A model generated the notes under the pieces. That model had not been told where the DNA came from, ran no database searches, and worked only from the letters and a program-made list of their open reading frames with translations. Positions 30,124 through 37,646 of a stretch of DNA of 64,000 nucleotides are shown in pieces. Position 1 is the first letter of the stretch; each line of letters begins with the position of its first letter. Origin of the DNA: Lysobacter arvi (lineage in GTDB: Bacteria > Pseudomonadota > Gammaproteobacteria > Xanthomonadales > Xanthomonadaceae); assembly GCA_031216755.1 (NCBI GenBank), contig JARUHG010000008.1, positions 1 through 64,000 on the forward strand. The letters are read 5' to 3'. Made by a program: the position numbers and the translations under genes.

Positions 30124-30936
30124 ATGGCCCGCATCATCGCCGTCGCCAACCAGAAAGGCGGAGTCGGCAAGACCACCACCGCCGTCAACCTGGCCGCTGC
30201 GCTCGCGCGCACGCCCAAGCGCGTGCTGCTGGTCGACCTGGACCCGCAGGGCAACGCGACCATGGGCAGCGGCCTGGACAAGCGCGAGATCGACACGACG
30301 ATCTGCGACGTCCTGCTCGGCGAGGCCGACGTCGCGTCCATCGTCAAGCGCACGGCCGAGGACTTCGACCTGCTGCCGGCGAACATCGAGCTGACCGCGG
30401 CCGAGATCACCCTGATGGGCGAGGCGAACCGCGAGCAGCGCCTGAAGGCCGCGCTGGCGCCGCTGCGCGAGCAGTACGACTTCATCCTCATCGACTGCCC
30501 GCCGGCGCTGTCGCTGCTCACGCTAAACGCGCTGACGGCGGCCGACTCCATCGTCGTGCCGATGCAGTGCGAGTACTACGCGCTGGAAGGCATCAGCGCG
30601 CTGATCGACACCATCGAGGCGCTCAAGGCGAACCTCAATCCGGCGCTCGAGGTCGAGGGCGTGCTGCGCACCATGTTCGACGTGCGCAACAACCTCGCCA
30701 ACGCGGTGTCGGCGGAACTGATCAACCATTTCGGCGACCGCGTCTTCCGTACGATCGTGCCGCGCAACGTGCGCCTGGCCGAGGCTCCCAGCCACGGCCA
30801 GAGCATCGTCGGTTACGACCGCGCCAGCCGCGGCGGCATCGCCTACATGGGGCTGGCGGGCGAAGTGCTGCGCCGCCAGCGCGAGCGCGACCAGGCCAAG
30901 GCGCGCGCTCCGCAACCGAAGGAGACCACGGCATGA
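30124..30936 (+). CDS. parA: Chromosome-partitioning ATPase ParA
   Basis: 270 aa Walker-type ATPase that forms dynamic gradients on the nucleoid and moves ParB-parS complexes during chromosome segregation. The deviant Walker A is NQKGGVGKTTTAVNL (residues 9-23), Walker A' VDLDPQGNAT and Walker B FILIDCPPALSLLTLNAL. The C-terminus contains IVPRNVRLAEAPSHGQSI, typical of chromosomal ParA/Soj. It overlaps parB by 4 bp (ATGA). A possible -10 (CATAAT, 30051-30056) lies 68 bp upstream. Confidence 0.95.
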   Translation: MARIIAVANQKGGVGKTTTAVNLAAALARTPKRVLLVDLDPQGNATMGSGLDKREIDTTICDVLLGEADVASIVKRTAEDFDLLPANIELTAAEITLMGEANREQRLKAALAPLREQYDFILIDCPPALSLLTLNALTAADSIVVPMQCEYYALEGISALIDTIEALKANLNPALEVEGVLRTMFDVRNNLANAVSAELINHFGDRVFRTIVPRNVRLAEAPSHGQSIVGYDRASRGGIAYMGLAGEVLRRQRERDQAKARAPQPKETTA

Positions 30937-31841
30937 GCGTAGCCAAGAAGCGCGGCCTGGGCCGCGGCCTCGAAGCCCTGCTGGGACCCAAGGCCGCCGC
31001 CGAGGCGCCGGTCCTGGAGGCGGTCGAAGGCGACGTGCTGCGCCACCTGCCGATCGACGCGCTGACGCCCGGCAAGTACCAGCCGCGCAAGCACTGGGAC
31101 CAGGAAAAGCTCGAAGAGCTGGCCGAATCGATCAAGGCACAAGGCGTGATCCAGCCCATCGTCGTGCGCGACCTGGGCGGCAAGCGCTACGAGATCATCG
31201 CCGGCGAACGCCGCTGGCGCGCCTCGCAGCTGGCGGGGCTGGACCAGATCCCGGTCGTCATCCGCGAAGTCGACGATCGCACCGTCGTGGCGATGGCGCT
31301 GATCGAGAACATCCAGCGCGAAGACCTCAATCCGCTGGAAGAAGCCAACGCGCTGCAGCGGCTGATCGACGAATTCGACCTGACCCACGCGCAGGCCGCC
31401 GAGGCCGTCGGCCGTTCGCGCGCCGCCGTGTCCAACCTGCTGCGCCTGCTGGAGCTGCCGCCGGAAATCCGCGTGCTGCTGGAAACGCACGCGCTGGAAA
31501 TGGGCCACGCACGCGCCCTGCTCGCGCTGACGCCGCAGGCGGCGATCGCGCTCGCCCGCCAGGCTGCGGAGCACGGCTGGTCGGTGCGCGAAGTCGAACA
31601 CCGCGTCCAGCAGCTGGCCGCCGGGCAGATCCCCACCGCCGGCGGCGCCAGGCCGAAGGCCGCCAAGGCCAAGCCGCAGGCGGACATCGTCGCGCTGGAG
31701 CGCCAGCTGTCCGAATCGCTCAACACCAAGGTCAGCGTACTGCACGGCCGCGGCGGCAAGGGCCGCCTGGTGATCCACTACAGCGACCTGGATTCGCTGG
31801 ACGGCGTGCTGGAAAAGCTGCGCGGCACCGTGACCGAATAA
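30933..31841 (+). CDS. parB: Chromosome-partitioning protein ParB
   Basis: 302 aa DNA-binding CTPase that loads at parS and spreads. The N-terminal tail RGLGRGLEALLG binds ParA. The ParB/Srx nuclease-like domain includes KYQPRKHWDQEKLEELAESIKAQGVIQPIVVR and IIAGERRWRASQLAGL, with the arginine-rich GERRWRA motif that contacts CTP. An HTH follows (LTHAQAAEAVGRSRAAVSNLLRLL), then a C-terminal dimerisation domain after a KAAKAKP linker. No parS-like 16-mer (TGTTTCACGTGAAACA) was seen in this window. Confidence 0.95.
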   Translation: MSVAKKRGLGRGLEALLGPKAAAEAPVLEAVEGDVLRHLPIDALTPGKYQPRKHWDQEKLEELAESIKAQGVIQPIVVRDLGGKRYEIIAGERRWRASQLAGLDQIPVVIREVDDRTVVAMALIENIQREDLNPLEEANALQRLIDEFDLTHAQAAEAVGRSRAAVSNLLRLLELPPEIRVLLETHALEMGHARALLALTPQAAIALARQAAEHGWSVREVEHRVQQLAAGQIPTAGGARPKAAKAKPQADIVALERQLSESLNTKVSVLHGRGGKGRLVIHYSDLDSLDGVLEKLRGTVTE

Positions 31842-31857
31842 CCCGCGGGGAAGCGGC

Positions 31858-32283
31858 ATGAACCCGTACCGCTACCGCGTCGCCTTGCGCGCGATCCACC
31901 CGCGCGACGACCTGCGGCCGCTGTTCGACCAGCTCGGCCTGTCGCCGGAACGCACATGGCGCGCCGGCGAGCGCCGGACCTCGCCGGCCGGCACCCCGCT
32001 CGATGGCGTGTATCGCGAAAGCTACGCTTACACGAATCTGACACATGGATCGCGAAACTGGTCGGATGAGGATCTGCAGGACTTCCTGCGCGGCATCCAG
32101 CAGCGACTGGCCATGCACCGCGATGCCCTGCACACGTTCTACATCCGCGGCGGCCGCTGCGGCCTGTCGATCGGACTGACGGGCGAGAGCGGGTTCGGCT
32201 TCGAACTGGATCCCTCGCTCGGCGCCGGACTGGCGGACCTCAAACTGACGCTGGGTTTCGATTTCAACGCCGAACCCGACTGA
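31858..32283 (+). CDS. DUF4279-like small protein
   Basis: 141 aa cytoplasmic protein without signal peptide or membrane segment. It begins MNPYRYRVALRAIHPRDDLRPLFDQLGLSPERTWRAGE, and the pattern of an alpha/beta start, 'G-E-R' turn and WSDEDLQDF helix is similar to DUF4279 proteins. That family is of unknown function and occasionally found as immunity proteins; the match is by eye. The ATG has GGGGAAGCGGC upstream. It lies 16 bp after parB and 24 bp before the epimerase gene, so it may be a read-through gene of either unit. Confidence 0.6.
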   Translation: MNPYRYRVALRAIHPRDDLRPLFDQLGLSPERTWRAGERRTSPAGTPLDGVYRESYAYTNLTHGSRNWSDEDLQDFLRGIQQRLAMHRDALHTFYIRGGRCGLSIGLTGESGFGFELDPSLGAGLADLKLTLGFDFNAEPD

Positions 32284-32307
32284 CTTCCACCCACCACGCG
32301 AGCTCCG

Positions 32308-33291
32308 ATGGCTGACACTTCCCCCGGCACCATCCTCGTCACCGGCGCGGCCGGCTTCATCGGCGCCTACACCTGCCGCGCGCTCCAGGCCCGCGGCGCC
32401 CGCGTTGTCGGGCTGGACAACTTCAACGACTACTACGATCCGCAGCTCAAGCGCGACCGCGTCGCCGCCTTGTGCCCCGACGCGGACATCCGCGCGCTCG
32501 ACCTGACCGATCGCGACGGCCTGGCCGCGCTGTTCGACGAGGCCGCGCCGACGCACGTCGTCCACCTCGCCGCACAGGCCGGCGTGCGGTATTCGCTGAG
32601 CAATCCGCACGCCTACGTCGACAGCAACCTCGTGGGCTTCGTGAACCTGCTCGAACTGTGCCGGCACCGCGGCGTGCAGCACCTGGCGTATGCGAGTTCG
32701 TCGTCGGTGTACGGCGATTCGGCGACGCCGCCGTTCTCGGAAGACCAGCGCATCGATCAGCCGCGCTCGCTCTATGCCGCGACCAAGGCCGCCAACGAAC
32801 TGATGGCGCATACGTACGCGCACCTGTACGGCCTTCGATCGACCGGCCTGCGCTTCTTCACCGTATACGGCCCGTGGGGTCGCCCGGACATGGCGCCGCT
32901 GCTGTTCTCGCGAGCGGTGCTCGCCGGTCGCCCGATCGACGTGTTCAACCACGGCAAGATGCGCCGCGACTTCACCTTCGTCGACGACATCGTCGCCGGC
33001 GTGCTGGGCGCGCTGGACAACCCGCCCGAGGGCGAGGTCCCGCACCGCGTCTTCAACCTCGGCAACCACACGCCGGTGGAACTCGAGCGCTTCATCGCGG
33101 TCATCGAACAGGCCGCCGGACGACCGGCCCAGAAGGTGTACAAGCCGATGCAGCCCGGCGACATGATCGAAACCATGGCCGACACGCAACGCGCGCACGC
33201 CGCGTTCGGCTTCGAGCCGGCGACTTCCATCGAGACCGGCCTGCCCCAGGTCGTGGCGTGGTGTCGCGATTATTTCGGCGAGAACGCCTGA
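32308..33291 (+). CDS. NAD-dependent epimerase, UDP-glucuronate 4-epimerase type
   Basis: 327 aa extended SDR. It has the N-terminal cofactor loop VTGAAGFIGAYTCRAL, then DNFNDYYDPQLKRDR, a signature of UDP-glucuronate 4-epimerases. The catalytic triad appears as ASSSSVYG (Ser) and SLYAATKAANE (Tyr-x3-Lys, about residues 155-159). RFFTVYGPWGRPDMA follows. The expected reaction is UDP-GlcA to UDP-GalA for polysaccharide or lipid glycosylation. It is followed 3 bp later by a GT2 gene, which supports a surface-glycan or lipid-sugar role. Confidence 0.88.
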   Translation: MADTSPGTILVTGAAGFIGAYTCRALQARGARVVGLDNFNDYYDPQLKRDRVAALCPDADIRALDLTDRDGLAALFDEAAPTHVVHLAAQAGVRYSLSNPHAYVDSNLVGFVNLLELCRHRGVQHLAYASSSSVYGDSATPPFSEDQRIDQPRSLYAATKAANELMAHTYAHLYGLRSTGLRFFTVYGPWGRPDMAPLLFSRAVLAGRPIDVFNHGKMRRDFTFVDDIVAGVLGALDNPPEGEVPHRVFNLGNHTPVELERFIAVIEQAAGRPAQKVYKPMQPGDMIETMADTQRAHAAFGFEPATSIETGLPQVVAWCRDYFGENA

Positions 33292-33294
33292 CGC

Positions 33295-34035
33295 ATGAGC
33301 ACGTCCCCGCATCTTTCGGTCGTCGTACCGGTGTTCAACGAGCGCGACAACGTCGCGCCGCTGGTGCACGAGATCACTGCGGCGCTGCGCGGACGCGCAC
33401 CGCAGGACGGCGGCGATTTCGAGATCGTCTACGTCGACGACCACTCGCGCGACGACACGTTGGCCGTCCTGCAGGCGCTGAAGGCCGAGGTGCCGGAACT
33501 GCGCGTGATCCACCACGTCACGCAGAGCGGCCAGAGCACCGCGATCCGCAACGGCGTGAAGGCCGCGCGCGGCGAGTGGATCGCCACGCTCGATGGCGAC
33601 GGGCAGAACGATCCGGCCGACATCCCGAAGCTGATCGCGATGCGGGCCAGTTCGCCGGCCGAGGTGAAGATGTTCGCGGGCTGGCGCGTGAACCGGCAGG
33701 ACAGCGGTTCCAAGCGCTGGGCGTCGAAGTGGGCCAACGCCATCCGCGCACGCATGCTGCGCGACGACACGCCCGACACCGGCTGCGGGATCAAGCTGTT
33801 CGAACGCGCCGCGTTCCTCGAGTTGCCGCACTTCAACCACATGCACCGATACCTCCCCGCGCTGATGCAGCGCGCGGGCTACAGGACGGTGAGCGTGCCG
33901 GTGAACCATCGCGCGCGTTCGACCGGCGTATCGAAGTACAACAACCTCAACCGTGCGCTGGTGGGCGTCGCCGACCTGCGCGGCGTCGCGTGGCTGATCC
34001 GCCGCGGCAAGGTCACGCGCACCGAAGAGATCTGA
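33295..34035 (+). CDS. Family 2 glycosyltransferase (polyprenyl-phosphate sugar type)
   Basis: 246 aa GT-A fold enzyme, cytoplasmic or peripheral. Motifs are LSVVVPVFNERDNVAPLVHEI, FEIVYVDDHSRDDTL, and ATLDGDGQNDPADIPKL with the nucleotide-sugar-binding DxD-like aspartates. The C-terminal NHRARSTGVSKYNNLNRA is typical of dolichyl/undecaprenyl-phosphate mannosyl- or glucosyltransferases (DPM1/ArnC group). There is no C-terminal membrane domain. The membrane partner may be the LAB_N protein encoded 11 bp downstream. It starts 3 bp after the epimerase stop. Confidence 0.85.
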   Translation: MSTSPHLSVVVPVFNERDNVAPLVHEITAALRGRAPQDGGDFEIVYVDDHSRDDTLAVLQALKAEVPELRVIHHVTQSGQSTAIRNGVKAARGEWIATLDGDGQNDPADIPKLIAMRASSPAEVKMFAGWRVNRQDSGSKRWASKWANAIRARMLRDDTPDTGCGIKLFERAAFLELPHFNHMHRYLPALMQRAGYRTVSVPVNHRARSTGVSKYNNLNRALVGVADLRGVAWLIRRGKVTRTEEI

Positions 34036-34046
34036 GCGGGGTCGCC

Positions 34047-34388
34047 GTGGAATACGACTTCATGAACAACCCCATCGCGTGGCTCGAGTGGACCGGGCTG
34101 CACATGTCGCCGTGGAAGATCATCGGCCTCACCGGCGCGCTGATGTTCGGCGGACGCTGGCTGGTGCAGTTCGTCGCCTCCCGCAGGCACGGCAAGCCGG
34201 TGATCCCGCGCCTGTTCTGGTACATGAGCCTCGTCGGCAGCGCGATGACGCTGGCGTACTTCCTGTTCTCGCAGAAGCAGGACTCGGTGGGCGTGATCCA
34301 GAACCTGTTCCCCGCCTTCACCGCGGCGTACAGCCTGTACCTGGACATCCGGCATCGCGGCTGGAAGCGGGACCGGGCGACGCACTGA
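34047..34388 (+). CDS. Lipid A biosynthesis N-terminal (LAB_N) domain membrane protein
   Basis: 113 aa from the GTG at 34047 (GAGCGGGG upstream); the ATG at 34062 is an alternative. Three membrane helices are visible (WKIIGLTGALMFGGRWLVQF, LFWYMSLVGSAMTLAYFLF, VIQNLFPAFTAAYSLYLDI). The pattern W-x-x-G-x-x-G-x-x-x-F-x-x-R-x-x-x-Q is the hallmark of LAB_N proteins, which often follow polyprenyl-phosphate glycosyltransferases. The gene completes a three-gene cassette with the epimerase and GT2, presumably for lipid-linked sugar transfer at the inner membrane. A REP-like palindrome follows directly. Confidence 0.8.
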   Translation: MEYDFMNNPIAWLEWTGLHMSPWKIIGLTGALMFGGRWLVQFVASRRHGKPVIPRLFWYMSLVGSAMTLAYFLFSQKQDSVGVIQNLFPAFTAAYSLYLDIRHRGWKRDRATH

Positions 34389-34393
34389 CCCCT

Positions 34394-34424
34394 CGCCGTC
34401 ATCCCCGCGAAAGCGGGGGCAAGG
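34394..34424. repeat. REP-like dispersed palindrome
   Basis: CGTCATCCCCGCGAAAGCGG, continuing GGGC, is a strong hairpin of the dispersed family. It lies just after the LAB_N gene and may also end or stabilise that transcript. Confidence 0.65.
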
Positions 34425-34576
34425 CGGCGTACGGTCGCTGCGATGCGGCGGACCCGTCCAACGCCCGGACACCTGTCACGCCCCCGTCGAACCGCCAGAT
34501 TCCGTGCCTCACGGCCCGCGCGCGGCGGCGTCCGGTGATGCGATGATCGGCCGGTTCTGATCGCCCCGGGGAATCC

Positions 34577-36355
34577 GTGAAACGACTGCTCCTGACCGCC
34601 GCGCTGTCGGCGCATCTCGCCCTTGTCACGTCGGCCGCGCTGGCCGGCCCCGTCGACGACCGCTTCCAGGCGATCTACAGCAAGGAATGGCAGTGGCGGC
34701 AGGCCGAGACCGGCAGCGCCGACGAGGACAACGACGGCTCCAGCGATCGGCACGAACTGCCGTCGGTCGACGCTGCCAGCCAGAAGGCGCGACTCAAGGT
34801 CTGGGAGGACGTGCTCAGGCAGCTCGACGCGATCGACGTGGCGCAGCTCGACGCGCAGAACCAGGTGAATTACGCCGTCTACCGCGCGCAGGTGGAGAAC
34901 CTCGCCGCCGACGTGCGCCTACGTTCGTACGAGATGCCGTTCAATTCCGACTCCTCGTTCTGGTCGAACCTGGGCTTCATGACCCGCCGGCCGATGCGCA
35001 CCGTCGCCGATTACGAGGCCTACATCGGCCGCCTGCGCGACGTGCCGCGCTACTTCGACCAGAACATCGTCAACATGCGCGCCGGCCTCGCGCGCGGTTT
35101 CAGCGTGCCGCGCGCGGTGCTCGACGGACGCGACGTGTCCATCGCCGCCGTCGCCGAGGTGCAGGATCCGCAGCAGTCGACCTTCTACGATCCGTTCAAG
35201 AAGATGCCGGCGGGCATTCCCGCGGCCGAGCAGGCGCGCCTTCGCGAAGCCGGCACGACCGCCATCCGCGAGCGCGTGATTCCCGCCTACGCGCAACTGC
35301 TGGCCTTCTTCCGTAACGAGTACGTGCCGCGCGCGCGCAAGACGCTGGGCGCGGAACAGATGCCGGACGGCAAGACGTTCTATCGCCAGCAGATCCGCGA
35401 GTACACGACGCTCGATCTGGGACCGGAGGAAATCCACCGGATCGGGCTGAAGGAAGTCGCGCGTATCCAGGCCGAGATGGACGCGATCATCCGGCAGGTT
35501 GGCTTCAAGGGCAGCTTCGCCGACTTCCTCAAGTTCCTGCGAACCGACAAGCAGTTCTACGCCAACACGCCGCAGGAACTGCTCGATCGCGCCGCGTGGA
35601 TTTCCAAGCGCGTGGACGGCGAGATCGGCAAGTTCATCGGCACGCTGCCGCGCGGGCGCTTCACCATCGTGCCGGTGCCGCCGGACATCGCGCCATTCTG
35701 GACCAGCGGCCGCGGCGGCGCGGGCACGTACTGGGTGAACACCTACGACCTGCCCTCGCGCCCGCTCTACAACCTGCCGGCGCTGACGCTGCACGAGTCC
35801 GCGCCGGGCCATGCGTTGCAGGGATCGCTGGCGAAGGAACAAGGCGAGCTGCCGGCCTTCCGCCGCGAGACGTACATCTCCGCGTACGGCGAAGGTTGGG
35901 GGCTGTACAGCGAGAAGCTCGGCGTGGAGATGGGCATCTACCAGACGCCGTACGAGGATTTCGGCCGGCTGACGTACGAGATGTGGCGCGCCTGCCGCCT
36001 GGTGATCGACACCGGCGTGCACCACAAGGGCTGGACGCGCGACCAGGCGATCGCCTACCTGCGCGATCGCACCGCACTGAGCGAGCATGAGGTCACGATG
36101 GAAGTCGACCGCTACATCTCGTGGCCGGCGCAGGCGCTGAGCTACAAGCTGGGCGAGATCACCATCGTCCGCTTGCGCGAGGAAGCCGAAAAGGCGCTCG
36201 GGCCGAAGTTCGACGTCAAGGCGTTCCACGACGCGCTGCTGAGCGAGGGGTCGGTCCCGCTGCCGGTCCTGGAGCAGCAGGTGCGGGCGTTCATCGCCAG
36301 GTCGGCGGGCACGGGCGGTGCGGACGCGTCAACCGGGGCGGCCGGGCAGCGTTGA
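34577..36355 (+). CDS. Secreted DUF885-family (HExxPGH) peptidase-like protein
   Basis: 592 aa with a GTG start (CGGGGAATCC upstream) and a signal peptide ending ALA-G (residue ~23). DUF885 proteins are predicted zinc-dependent carboxypeptidase-like enzymes. The expected motif LTLHESAPGHALQ is present with H406, E407 and H411. Further conserved pieces are TYWVNTYDLPSRPLYNLPALTLHE and SAYGEGWGLYSEKLG (a probable third metal ligand Glu). It is probably periplasmic or outer-membrane associated. Substrate is unknown. Confidence 0.85.
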   Translation: MKRLLLTAALSAHLALVTSAALAGPVDDRFQAIYSKEWQWRQAETGSADEDNDGSSDRHELPSVDAASQKARLKVWEDVLRQLDAIDVAQLDAQNQVNYAVYRAQVENLAADVRLRSYEMPFNSDSSFWSNLGFMTRRPMRTVADYEAYIGRLRDVPRYFDQNIVNMRAGLARGFSVPRAVLDGRDVSIAAVAEVQDPQQSTFYDPFKKMPAGIPAAEQARLREAGTTAIRERVIPAYAQLLAFFRNEYVPRARKTLGAEQMPDGKTFYRQQIREYTTLDLGPEEIHRIGLKEVARIQAEMDAIIRQVGFKGSFADFLKFLRTDKQFYANTPQELLDRAAWISKRVDGEIGKFIGTLPRGRFTIVPVPPDIAPFWTSGRGGAGTYWVNTYDLPSRPLYNLPALTLHESAPGHALQGSLAKEQGELPAFRRETYISAYGEGWGLYSEKLGVEMGIYQTPYEDFGRLTYEMWRACRLVIDTGVHHKGWTRDQAIAYLRDRTALSEHEVTMEVDRYISWPAQALSYKLGEITIVRLREEAEKALGPKFDVKAFHDALLSEGSVPLPVLEQQVRAFIARSAGTGGADASTGAAGQR

Positions 36356-36403
36356 CGCGTCATCGGTCCCCGCAGCACAGTGGGACTTCACCAGGAGGGA
36401 TCC

Positions 36404-36679
36404 ATGCGTATCGCAACCGCCACGATGTTCGCCTTCACCCTGCTCGCCGCCACCGGCGCCCATGCCGCCGACTCGTATGCGTTCGGCAACCGCGTGCTGA
36501 CGGTCGGTGACAGCGCGGGCAAGCTGGTCGAGCTCGCCGGTTCCCCGGTCCACAAGGAGCCGGTCGAGAACAAGTTTGGCGCCCACGAGGCCGAACGCTG
36601 GGAGTTCCGGCGCGACGACAAGACGCTGATCGTGACGATCCGCGACGGCAAGGTCCATCAGATCGACGAGGTCTACTGA
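36404..36679 (+). CDS. DUF2845-like small secreted protein
   Basis: 91 aa with a signal peptide (residues 1-21, ending AHA). The mature domain of ~70 residues has the order NRVLTVGDSAGKLVELAGSPVHKEP then ERWEFRRDDKTLIVTIRDGKVHQIDEV. This resembles the periplasmic DUF2845 fold with a 'G-D-S ... V ... G-x-P' opening and a beta-hairpin 'I-R-D-G-K-V'. It has an excellent ribosome-binding site (AGGAGGGA, 36393-36400). Its function is not known. It stands alone before the ribosomal protein genes. Confidence 0.72.
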   Translation: MRIATATMFAFTLLAATGAHAADSYAFGNRVLTVGDSAGKLVELAGSPVHKEPVENKFGAHEAERWEFRRDDKTLIVTIRDGKVHQIDEVY

Positions 36680-36727
36680 GCCGTCCGGGCGCGCACCGCC
36701 GGGGCTTCCGGCGCTGTGGATAAGTGC

Positions 36728-36756
36728 TTGCCTGGGGCCCCGATCCCCGGCATAAT
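36728..36756 (+). promoter_or_regulatory. Sigma-70 promoter for rpmB-rpmG
   Basis: TTGCCT (36728-36733) and CATAAT (36751-36756) are separated by 17 bp, the optimal spacing. They lie ~190 bp upstream of rpmB and would give a long 5' leader. The leader shows GC-rich segments but no recognised riboswitch. Confidence 0.6.
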
Positions 36757-36943
36757 GCGCGGCTCGCTGCGTCCGGTCGGTTCTTCAGGACTCGACCGGG
36801 CGGGGTCCGGAAGCACGATTCCGTCCCGCCGCCGGCAGCCAGGATTTCCTACCCGTATCGTGCGCCGCAGCCGGATGTCCGGACGCGGAGGGGCCGCCGC
36901 CGCCCTGGCCAAGGGCGACACCCCACTACCTTTCGAGGTGCGT

Positions 36944-37180
36944 ATGGCCCGTATCTGCCAAGTAACCGGCAAGCGAACGACGACCGGCAACAACGTCTCG
37001 CATGCCATGAACAAGACCCGTCGCCGCTTTCTTCCCAACCTCCACGAGCGCCGCTTCTGGGTGGCTTCGGAGAACCGTTGGATCAAGCTGCGTGTTTCCA
37101 GTGCCGCCCTGCGCACCATCGACAAGAACGGCATCGATGCCGTCCTCGCCGACCTGCGCGCCCGCGGCGAGAAGATCTGA
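36944..37180 (+). CDS. rpmB: 50S ribosomal protein L28
   Basis: 78 aa. It has [33 protein letters not shown] and [16 protein letters not shown], as in bacterial L28. Only one cysteine is present (C5), so it is the zinc-independent form lacking the CxxC pairs. It is followed 13 bp later by rpmG, the conserved rpmBG pair. The ribosome-binding site (CGAGGTGCGT) is modest. Confidence 0.97.
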   Translation: MARICQVTGKRTTTGNNVSHAMNKTRRRFLPNLHERRFWVASENRWIKLRVSSAALRTIDKNGIDAVLADLRARGEKI

Positions 37181-37193
37181 GGAGAACTGACCC

Positions 37194-37358
37194 ATGGCTT
37201 CCAAGCGCGACAAGATCCGCCTGATCTCCTCGGCCGGCACCGGCCACTTCTACACGACCGACAAGAACAAGAAGAACACGCCGAACAAGATGGAGGTCAA
37301 GAAGTACGACCCCGTCGTTCGCAAGCACGTGATCTACAAGGAAGGCAAGATCAAGTGA
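37194..37358 (+). CDS. rpmG: 50S ribosomal protein L33
   Basis: 54 aa: [20 protein letters not shown], then [20 protein letters not shown] and a basic C-terminus ending EGKIK. There are no cysteines, so it is the zinc-independent type of L33. It follows rpmB by 13 bp with GGAGAACTGACCC as ribosome-binding site. A strong terminator lies about 100 bp downstream. Confidence 0.97.
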   Translation: MASKRDKIRLISSAGTGHFYTTDKNKKNTPNKMEVKKYDPVVRKHVIYKEGKIK

Positions 37359-37401
37359 CGTGACGGCCCGCTCGCGCTGCGCGCGAGCGGCGTTGCCGGA
37401 A

Positions 37402-37432
37402 CGTCATCCGCGAAAGCGGGGATCCAGCGCCT
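37402..37432. repeat. REP-like dispersed palindrome downstream of rpmG
   Basis: ACGTCATCCGCGAAAGCGGG, followed by GATCCAG, is a degenerate copy of the dispersed element that ends in GGATCCA. Confidence 0.6.
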
Positions 37433-37454
37433 TCCGCTTGTTCGAAGTTCCAGC

Positions 37455-37482
37455 AAAAACCCCGCCGCAAGGCGGGGTTTTT
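37455..37482 (+). terminator. Rho-independent terminator of rpmBG
   Basis: AAAAACCCCGCC, a GCAA loop and GGCGGGGTTTTT form a 12-bp perfect stem with a T-run, about 100 bp after rpmG. The A/T symmetry allows it to work in both directions. Confidence 0.85.
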
Positions 37483-37602
37483 GTTTGTGCGTTCGTCGAG
37501 GACGTGTCGTCGTGTGCCGAGTCGCACGGTCCAGCGTGCGATGACCACCTGCACGTCGACCAACGATCCTTGCGCGCCGCGGGATCGCGGAGCGCAGATG
37601 AA

Positions 37603-37628
37603 ACTACGGCCCCTTTCGGGGCCGTAGT
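37603..37628 (-). terminator. Terminator of the TonB-dependent receptor gene
   Basis: Arms ACTACGGCCCC and GGGGCCGTAGT (11 bp, loop TTTC) lie just after the stop of the minus-strand receptor gene. Read on the minus strand, a short TTTCAT tail follows. Confidence 0.75.
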
Positions 37629-37646
37629 CGTCGGGCACGAGGTCGA

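Noticed and set aside
32472-34388. A single long frame covering the epimerase, GT2 and LAB_N genes
   Set aside because: Only its final ~113 codons (from 34047) carry family features; the remainder is a shadow of the two genes in other frames.
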